Shown: positions 26,321 to 33,022 of the stretch, piece by piece
How positions within the stretch are numbered: position 1 is the stretch's first letter
Layout: each line of letters opens with the position of its first letter
Source of the DNA: PR03 sp031362725
GTDB lineage: Bacteria; Myxococcota_A; UBA9160; PR03
Length of the DNA: 64,000 nt
Reading direction: 5' to 3'
Assembly (NCBI GenBank): GCA_031362725.1
Contig: JANLTC010000243.1
Location: 21,072 to 85,071, forward strand
Translations under genes and position numbers: made by a program
The notes under the pieces: generated by a model
Databases searched by the model: none
What the model was told of the DNA's origin: nothing
Seen by the model: the letters and a program-made list of their open reading frames with translations, nothing else

Positions 26321-27751
26321 ATGCGCGTAGCGCCGAGAGTCAGCGTCATCGTCGGGACCGCGTGGCTGGGGTTCGCGGTCGTCGCGCCATCGAACCCGGC
26401 CCTCGCGCAGACCCCGTCGGTTCAGGAGCAGCAGCGCCCCGTGCAGGGGCTCCGTGAATCCGAGCGAGCCGAGCGCGCGTTCCAGGCGTCCGAACAGCTT
26501 CGCCCGCTCGAACCCGGCGAGCGGGTCACCTACGAGGACATCCTCCAGCATCCGGACGACGTCGAGCTCAACTACCGCTTCGCGCAGTCGCAGGTCGCGG
26601 AGGGCCAGCTTCGCGGCGCGGCTTCCACGCTCGAGCGCATTCTTCTGCTCTCTCCCGATCTCGCGCGCGTCCGGCTGCTCTATGCGGTCGTGCTCTATCG
26701 GCTCGACAACCTGAGCGAGGCAGAGCGCGAGTTCCGGACCGTCGCGACGCTCCCGATGGCCGACAGTCTGCGCGAAGAGGTGGACCACTACCTCGAGCAG
26801 ATCGCGCTGCGCCGCAAGACGACGCGCTACTCCGCCACACTCGGCGGTGGCATGCAATGGGACAGCAACCGCAACGCGGGTCCCGACGGCGGTGAGGTCT
26901 TGTTCCTCGACACGCCGCTCCAGCTCGTCGAGGGAAAGAAGAAGAGCGACTTCAGTGGCGTCATGCTCACGGGCCTGCGTGCGCAGCACGATCTCGGCTA
27001 CGACGCCGGGCACCTGCTGACCGGTGGACTCCAGATCTACGGCCAGAAGCAGATCGACGAGACGGACCTCGATTTGATGGCGATCTCCGGCGAGGCCGGC
27101 GGGCTGTATCGATCGCCCTTGGTCGACGTGCAGCCCGGCATCTACGCCACCTACATGAACCTCGGTGGCGAGAGCTACCTCAGCACGCTCGGCACCGGCG
27201 TACGCGCGAACCATCGCTTCTCGCAGTCGCTCGATGTGTTTGCGCGGTTCCGCTTCGACTACGAGTGGTTCGAGAGCCTCGATCAGAGCCCGATCACCGA
27301 TCAGCGTACGGGTGCGCGCGTCCAGGGGGGCGTCGGGGCAACCTGGACGCCGTGGCCGATGCTGCGCTTCGACGCGGCGGTTGGCGGCGTGTACAAGGTG
27401 GCCGACCAGGATTTCTACACGTACTCGGGGCCGGTCGCGCTGCTGGGCGGCACCTGGCTGCTCGGGCGGGGGCAGTTCCTGCTCTCGACCTTCACCTTCG
27501 AGTACGACGGCTACGAGGGACCCGAGCCGATCGTCTCGGCCGAGACCCGGCGCGATGCCATCTATGTCGGCGGGATCACGTACGGAGCGCCCCTGGGGTT
27601 CCTGCTGCCGTTTCTCTCCCACGCGCCGGCATTTCGCGACACCCTCTTCACGGTAAACGCCACCTACTTGAACGAGCAGTCCACGATCGAGAACTACCAG
27701 TACGACGATCTGCGCTTTACCGTGATGTACACCAAGAATTTCGAGTTCTGA
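26321..27751 (+). CDS. TPR protein with C-terminal outer-membrane beta-barrel (Slam-like layout)
   Basis: 476 residues from ATG 26321 (GAGGG upstream). A signal peptide ends in PALAQ. Residues about 60-170 are TPR-like helices (VELNYRFAQSQVAEGQLRGA, ARVRLLYAVVLYRLDNLSEA). From about residue 175 to the end amphipathic strands alternate with turns and the last residue is Phe (VMYTKNFEF), as in outer-membrane barrels. The TPR-plus-barrel plan resembles surface lipoprotein assembly modulators and related DUF560-type proteins. It is the first gene of a unit with a FecR protein (25-base gap) and a CHASE2 cyclase. Confidence 0.8.
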   Translation: MRVAPRVSVIVGTAWLGFAVVAPSNPALAQTPSVQEQQRPVQGLRESERAERAFQASEQLRPLEPGERVTYEDILQHPDDVELNYRFAQSQVAEGQLRGAASTLERILLLSPDLARVRLLYAVVLYRLDNLSEAEREFRTVATLPMADSLREEVDHYLEQIALRRKTTRYSATLGGGMQWDSNRNAGPDGGEVLFLDTPLQLVEGKKKSDFSGVMLTGLRAQHDLGYDAGHLLTGGLQIYGQKQIDETDLDLMAISGEAGGLYRSPLVDVQPGIYATYMNLGGESYLSTLGTGVRANHRFSQSLDVFARFRFDYEWFESLDQSPITDQRTGARVQGGVGATWTPWPMLRFDAAVGGVYKVADQDFYTYSGPVALLGGTWLLGRGQFLLSTFTFEYDGYEGPEPIVSAETRRDAIYVGGITYGAPLGFLLPFLSHAPAFRDTLFTVNATYLNEQSTIENYQYDDLRFTVMYTKNFEF

Positions 27752-27776
27752 CGCAATCGACCCAGAGGTGCTCCCG

Positions 27777-29261
27777 ATGCAGCGCGCGACCCGCCGGTTC
27801 CTGATTCCGTTCGCGCTCTTTCTCGCGCTTCCGGCGTGGGCCGCCGAACAGGCCGGCGTCTCTGCCGCGGTGCGCGGCGCGGTGGCGCTGAATCGGCTGC
27901 AGGTCGCGATTGGTCGCCAGGTCGTCAGCGGGGAGCCGATCCTGCTGCAGGATGCGATCAAGAGCGGGCAGCGCTCCGGCATGCAGATCCTGCTGCTCGA
28001 CGAGACCGTGTTCACGATCGGGCCCGAGAGCGAACTCGTGATCGACGAGTTCGTCTACGACCCGAAGACCAGCGCCGGCAAGCTGAGCGCCGAGATCACG
28101 AAGGGCGTGTTCCGCTTCGTCTCCGGCAAGATCGCCCACGAGAAGCCGGAAAACATGAACGTGAAGCTGCCGTCCGGGACACTCGGCGTGCGCGGCACGA
28201 TGGTCGCCGGCCGCGTGGACCCCGCGACCAGGAGTTCGCGACTCGTGTTGCTCGGCGAAGGTCCGGAGAACGACACCGGCTCACCCGCCGGCGCCTTCCT
28301 CGCGTGCAACGCCGGAAAGTGTGTGCGCATCAACCGCCCCGGCTACGGCACGATCATCGAAGGTCCCAACTCGCCCCCCGTGTCGCCCTTCCTCTTCTCT
28401 CGCGAGGAACTCGACGACATCACGCGCGCCGTGTCGGACCCGGAGGGCTGGGTCGAGACCGCGAGTTCGGGAAGCAGCGAGCCGCCTGCCGTCGCAGCCG
28501 GCCCGGCCGATGAACCCGGAGTCCAGGGTGGCGACCCGCGCTCGGCGACCGACATCTCGGGGATCGCGACCGCTGGCGGCGGCGCGAATGGCGACGAGAC
28601 GCGAGCCCGACTGCGCACGCTCGAGGGTCTCGACCAGGCCACCACCGATGTTTCGCAGTTCGCGAGCCAAACGGTGAACGTGAACGGCCGCGAGGTCGCA
28701 GTTCCGGAAAACTGCAGTGACCTCGGCAGCTGCTTCGCGGACGTGTCGAATCCCCTCCCCACGCTGCCTGCGGACATCACGACCATCGACCAGCTCAGCA
28801 CACTCGGGGCGAGCGGTCTGCAGGAAGCGGTGTATCAGCGAGCTGGCCTGGGACTCGTCGACACCAGTGGGCGACCGGACGGGAGCTACGACTTCTCGCT
28901 CCAGGTTTTTCTTGGCAGCCAGACGGCGGTTCTCGACTTCAGCAACGTGAATTCGAGTCTACTTGGACTTGGAGTGGGTCCGATCGGCCCTTCGTCGTTT
29001 AGCCAGACGACCGATTTCTCGTCGTATCCGACCGGTGGTTTCCCGGCGGTTTTCGCGGCCACGTCGACGCTGCTGGGCTCGGTCGACGGTCCTTGCGCCA
29101 ACGGATGCCTCGCCATCGGTGAGGCGCAACTCAGCAACGCCAATGGCAGGATCGCGGACTCCGCGCTGCAAGCACTCGTGGTCACGGCGCCCAACTCGGG
29201 AGGCGGGATAGTGACGGGAACCATCTCGGCCGCTCCGTTCGCGCCGATTCCCCGCCCTTGA
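27777..29261 (+). CDS. FecR-domain exported protein
   Basis: 494 residues from ATG 27777 with AGAGG at the right distance. The signal peptide ends LPAWA. The FecR-like domain covers about residues 25-140: ALNRLQVAIGRQVVSGEPIL, SGMQILLLDETVFTIGPESE, KGVFRFVSGKI and LPSGTLGVRGTMVAGRV. The rest is low-complexity and strand-rich with Cys pairs (CSDLGSC, CANGC), possibly a surface-exposed region. Unlike FecR anti-sigma proteins it has no N-terminal cytoplasmic segment, so it is a periplasmic or secreted sensor-type FecR. Its TGA is the start of a REP-like repeat. Confidence 0.85.
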   Translation: MQRATRRFLIPFALFLALPAWAAEQAGVSAAVRGAVALNRLQVAIGRQVVSGEPILLQDAIKSGQRSGMQILLLDETVFTIGPESELVIDEFVYDPKTSAGKLSAEITKGVFRFVSGKIAHEKPENMNVKLPSGTLGVRGTMVAGRVDPATRSSRLVLLGEGPENDTGSPAGAFLACNAGKCVRINRPGYGTIIEGPNSPPVSPFLFSREELDDITRAVSDPEGWVETASSGSSEPPAVAAGPADEPGVQGGDPRSATDISGIATAGGGANGDETRARLRTLEGLDQATTDVSQFASQTVNVNGREVAVPENCSDLGSCFADVSNPLPTLPADITTIDQLSTLGASGLQEAVYQRAGLGLVDTSGRPDGSYDFSLQVFLGSQTAVLDFSNVNSSLLGLGVGPIGPSSFSQTTDFSSYPTGGFPAVFAATSTLLGSVDGPCANGCLAIGEAQLSNANGRIADSALQALVVTAPNSGGGIVTGTISAAPFAPIPRP

Positions 29262-29300
29262 ACTTCGCTCGCCTGCGGCTCGCTGCGCGCTCCGCGAGCC
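29262..29300 (-). repeat. REP-like repeat, copy 6
   Basis: ACTTCGCTCGCCTGCGGCTC followed by GCTGCGCGCTCCGCGAG; the minus strand reads GCGCGCAGCGAGCCGCAGGC, GAGCGAAGT. It sits directly after the FecR stop and ends about 20 bases before the cyclase gene. Confidence 0.8.
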
Positions 29301-29319
29301 CGAGTCGGCCTGCTAGCTG

Positions 29320-31536
29320 ATGCGCCGCTTCGGCCCGCGTTGGCTCGCGCCGCTCGTCGCACTCGGGCTGGCGCTCGCGTTGCGAGTGGCCGAGCCGGCG
29401 GGCGTGCAGGAGCTGCAGCTCCGCGCCTTCGACGGCTTCCAGCGCCTCGCGCCACGCCCCTACACCGATGTGCCCGTACGCATCGTCGACATCGACGACG
29501 CGAGTCTCGCGCGCATCGGCCAGTGGCCGTGGCCGCGTTCCGAAGTCGCCGCGCTGGTCGACCAGCTCTTCCGGATGGGCGCCGCGGTCGTCGTCTTCGA
29601 CGCCGTATTCGCGGAGCCCGATCGCACCTCTCCCGCGCGGCTTCTCGAGGGCCTCACGGGCCTCGCGGTGGATGCGAATCTTCGCCGTGACATCGAGCAG
29701 CTGCCGGATCACGATGCGCTGCTGGCGAAAGCCTTCGGCGCCGGCCGCGTCGTCACGGGTTTCGTCTTCACCGACGAAGCGGGCGGTCGCGAGCCGCGCT
29801 CAACGGCGGGCTTCAGCTACGGCGGGGATCCGTTCACCCATCTCACCCGGCGCAACGGCACCGTGGTGAATCTCCCGGATCTCGAAGCCGCCGCAAGCGG
29901 CAACGGATGCTTCACCGTCGATCCCGACCTCGACGGCGTACACCGTCGCGTGCCGCTGCTGTTCGCGCACGAAGGCGCGCTCTACCCGTCGTTGGCAGCG
30001 GAGGCGATCCGCGTCGCCACCGGCGCGAAGTCCTACGCAGTGAAGACGGCAGGCTCGAGCGGCGAGACGAGCTTCGGCGCCAGTACCGGTATCACCCAGC
30101 TGCGGATCGGGACGGAGTTCACGATCCCGACCGGTCCGCGCGGCGAGATCTGGGTCTGGTACACGTCGGCGGTTCCCGGTCGGAGCGTGCCGGCGTGGGA
30201 GCTGCTCGCGGGCGACGTCGATCCGAAGCAGATCGAGGGCAACATCGTGCTCGTCGGCACCACCGCCGCGGGACTTCGCGACATCCGCGCGACGCCCCTC
30301 GATCCGGTGTCGTCAGGGGTGTCGGTTCACGCGCAGATCATCGAGCAGATCCTGCTCGGTGAATACGTCGAACGACCCGACTGGGCGACCGGCGCGGAGT
30401 TGCTCTACCTGCTCGCACTCGGCCTGCTGCTGGCGCTGCTGATCCCGCGCGTCGGTGCGGTGGGCACGGCGGCGCTCGGCGCGGGTGGGATCGCCGTTGC
30501 AGTCGCGCTTTCGTGGTACGCGTACCGCTCCTGGCATTGGCTGCTCGATCCGGTCTACCCGGGCGTCGCTGCGCTCGGCGTCTATCTCGTCGGTTCGTTG
30601 CAGAACTACCTACACAGCGAGGCGCAGCGCCGCAGCGTGCGGAACGCGTTTGGCCGCTATCTCGCGCCGACGCTGGTGGACGAGTTGGCGGCGCACCCGG
30701 ACAAGCTCCGCCTCGGCGGCGAGATCCGCGACATGACGCTGCTGTTCTGCGACGTGCGCGGCTTCACCACCATCTCGGAACAGCTCGACCCCCAGGCGCT
30801 CACGCATCTGCTCAATCGCTTCCTCACGCCGATGACGGACATCATCCTCGCGAGTCGTGGCTGCATCGACAAGTACATCGGCGACTGCGTGATGGCATTC
30901 TGGAATGCACCGCTCGACGATGCCGAGCACGCGGTTCACGCCTGCGAGTCGGCTCTCGCGATGATGAAGGCGCTGGAGCAGCTGAACGTGAAACTGGCGG
31001 AGGGCGATGCCGTGCTCGGGCGTCCGCTCGCGCCGCTCGCGGTCGGAATCGGGATCAACACGGGCCCGTGCTGCGTCGGGAACATGGGATCCGATCAGCG
31101 CTTCGACTATTCCGTGATCAGCGACGAGGTGAATCTCGCGTCGCGGCTGGAAGGGCAGTCGAAGACCTACGGCGTTTCGATCGTGATCAGCGAGCACACG
31201 CGCGTGCGCGCGCCCCACCTCGCCTGTCTCGAGATCGATCGGATTCGCGTCAAGGGGAAGACGCGGCCGGTTCGCATCTACGGGTTGCTCGGCGGCGAAG
31301 CGCTCGCGTCGAGCGACCGATTCTGCGAACTCGCCCGGGCGCACGACGGAATGCTCGCGGCCTATCGGGGGCAGCGCTGGGAAGACGCGATCGCAGCGCT
31401 CGCGGTGTGTCGGCGCCTCGCCGAAGATCTCGCGCTCGGCGACCTGTATCGACTCTACGAGGAGCGCGTCGCCGCGTTCCGCAGTGTTGCGCCACCGCCC
31501 GATTGGGATGGTGTCTACGCGGCTTCCAGCAAGTAG
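29320..31536 (+). CDS. CHASE2-domain membrane adenylate cyclase (class III)
   Basis: 738 residues. An N-terminal helix (about 8-25) is followed by the extracytoplasmic CHASE2 sensor (about 30-340: VRIVDIDDASLARIGQWPWP, GAAVVVFDAVFAEPDRT), three helices (about 350-430) and a class III cyclase domain. The two metal aspartates lie in LLFCDVRGFTTIS (about 477) and DKYIGDCVMAF (about 520). The Lys of DKYIGD and the Asp of VISDEVNLASRLE fit ATP rather than GTP preference, and Asn and Arg of the transition-state site are present. Product is probably cAMP, made in response to an envelope signal. The convergent MscS channel with a cyclic-nucleotide domain is a likely partner. Confidence 0.9.
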   Translation: MRRFGPRWLAPLVALGLALALRVAEPAGVQELQLRAFDGFQRLAPRPYTDVPVRIVDIDDASLARIGQWPWPRSEVAALVDQLFRMGAAVVVFDAVFAEPDRTSPARLLEGLTGLAVDANLRRDIEQLPDHDALLAKAFGAGRVVTGFVFTDEAGGREPRSTAGFSYGGDPFTHLTRRNGTVVNLPDLEAAASGNGCFTVDPDLDGVHRRVPLLFAHEGALYPSLAAEAIRVATGAKSYAVKTAGSSGETSFGASTGITQLRIGTEFTIPTGPRGEIWVWYTSAVPGRSVPAWELLAGDVDPKQIEGNIVLVGTTAAGLRDIRATPLDPVSSGVSVHAQIIEQILLGEYVERPDWATGAELLYLLALGLLLALLIPRVGAVGTAALGAGGIAVAVALSWYAYRSWHWLLDPVYPGVAALGVYLVGSLQNYLHSEAQRRSVRNAFGRYLAPTLVDELAAHPDKLRLGGEIRDMTLLFCDVRGFTTISEQLDPQALTHLLNRFLTPMTDIILASRGCIDKYIGDCVMAFWNAPLDDAEHAVHACESALAMMKALEQLNVKLAEGDAVLGRPLAPLAVGIGINTGPCCVGNMGSDQRFDYSVISDEVNLASRLEGQSKTYGVSIVISEHTRVRAPHLACLEIDRIRVKGKTRPVRIYGLLGGEALASSDRFCELARAHDGMLAAYRGQRWEDAIAALAVCRRLAEDLALGDLYRLYEERVAAFRSVAPPPDWDGVYAASSK

Positions 31537-31543
31537 CGGCGCT

Positions 31544-32998
31544 TCAGACCGGCAGCCGCAGGAAGCGGCGCACGCCGTCGAGGAAGCTGTGGTCGGGTTC
31601 CTCGGGAACTCGTTCGGAGGCGAACTTCTCGCGCATCGCGAGCAGTTCCGTACGTCGCGCGAGCACGGCGGGTTCCATCGTCTTGAACACTTCGGGCTTC
31701 GCCGTGACGAAGCCCCGGAATGCGGCGCACGTCATCTCCATCAGACGGCACGGCTGCGACGCGACGACCGTGGCGGTCCGGCGTTCTCCCGTCAGCAGCG
31801 ACATCTCTCCGAAGAAGTCGCCCGGTCCGAGGGTTCGGACCCGTCCGCCCGCGATGACCACGTCCGTCTCACCGGACACGATCACGAACATCGATCCGCC
31901 GGGCTCCCCCTCGCGCATGATCGTTTCCCCTTTCGTGTAGAGCCGCTCCTCGCCCACGCTGGCGCAGGCGATGCGCTCGCTCTCGTCGAGTGACGCGAAG
32001 AGCGTGCTGCGCCCCAGCAGTGCCGCGAACTCGGCCGTCACGGCCGGCGCCCGCGACGGCGTCCACTCGCGCTCGTACTGCACCTCGATCGGCCAGGGAA
32101 TCTCGATGCCATGCCGCTTGAAGGTGTAGTAGATGTTGGTGCGCACCTGGTCGCAAGCTTCCTGGTCGCGCGCGAAATCCTCGATCCAGAATCGCGCGCG
32201 GTAGGTGATCGCCGACGCGCCGAAATCGAGGAGAAGCGCGACCGGCTTTGGCTGGCGGAGCGCCAGCGCCGCATTGTCCAGCGCCTCGCCGAGCGCGGCC
32301 TTCACGAGATCCGGCGCCGCGTCGTAGCTGGCACCGACATCGACTTCGAGCCGCGTCGGGATCACCGGCTCCGAGTAGTTGATGATGGCTTCCTTGGCGA
32401 TCACGCTGTTCGGCACCACGACGAAGTTGGTCGCCTTCGTGCGCAGCTTCGTCGCGCGCCAGGTGATCTCCTCGACGCGACCTTCGTGCTCGCCGACCCG
32501 AATCCAGTGGCCGACGTGGAATGGCTTTTCGATCTGGATCGCCAGCCCCGAGAATGCATTGCCCAGCGTGTCCTGCAGCGCAAAGCCCAACACCACGGCG
32601 CCCACCGCCGATGTGGTGAGGAACTTCTCCTGCATCAGCATCGTGCCCGCCAGCATGAACAGGCCGACGATCAATGCGTCTTGCACGATGTTGGGCACGG
32701 CGGTCGGCAAGCGATCCTCGCGCAGCGGATTCGCGAGCACGGCGACGAAGAACGTGATCAGCGCGAGTGCCAGCCCGAGATTCGCGATGCTGCGAACGGG
32801 GCCCGTCATGGCCGGCTCGGCACTCCAGAGCGGGAGCCCGAGCGCGACGACCGGAAAGAGCACGGCCAGCGCGAGCGGAAGCCGCAGCTTGCGCCGCACC
32901 AGCCGGTTGGGCGTGAGCACGCGCACCAGCAGCGAGAGCGCGGCCAGCGCAAGCGAAACGAGAACCGAGAGCGAAACGTCGGACAGCACGATGCCCAT
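31544..32998 (-). CDS. MscS-family channel with C-terminal cyclic-nucleotide-binding domain
   Basis: 484 residues. About four membrane helices precede the MscS pore helix and beta domain (VGAVVLGFALQDTLGNAFSG, IEKPFHVGHWIRVGEHEGRV, FVVVPNSVIAKEAIINYSEP). Residues about 340-460 form a cyclic-nucleotide-binding domain with the phosphate-binding cassette FFGEMSLLTGERRTATV, where Glu and Arg match cAMP contacts. This is the architecture of bacterial cyclic-nucleotide-gated channels, which usually respond to cAMP more than to tension. Its stop lies eight bases from the stop of the adenylate cyclase on the other strand. Confidence 0.9.
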   Translation of the reverse strand: MGIVLSDVSLSVLVSLALAALSLLVRVLTPNRLVRRKLRLPLALAVLFPVVALGLPLWSAEPAMTGPVRSIANLGLALALITFFVAVLANPLREDRLPTAVPNIVQDALIVGLFMLAGTMLMQEKFLTTSAVGAVVLGFALQDTLGNAFSGLAIQIEKPFHVGHWIRVGEHEGRVEEITWRATKLRTKATNFVVVPNSVIAKEAIINYSEPVIPTRLEVDVGASYDAAPDLVKAALGEALDNAALALRQPKPVALLLDFGASAITYRARFWIEDFARDQEACDQVRTNIYYTFKRHGIEIPWPIEVQYEREWTPSRAPAVTAEFAALLGRSTLFASLDESERIACASVGEERLYTKGETIMREGEPGGSMFVIVSGETDVVIAGGRVRTLGPGDFFGEMSLLTGERRTATVVASQPCRLMEMTCAAFRGFVTAKPEVFKTMEPAVLARRTELLAMREKFASERVPEEPDHSFLDGVRRFLRLPV

Positions 32999-33022
32999 GA
33001 TCGTAACGGAGCTTGGCCGGGT

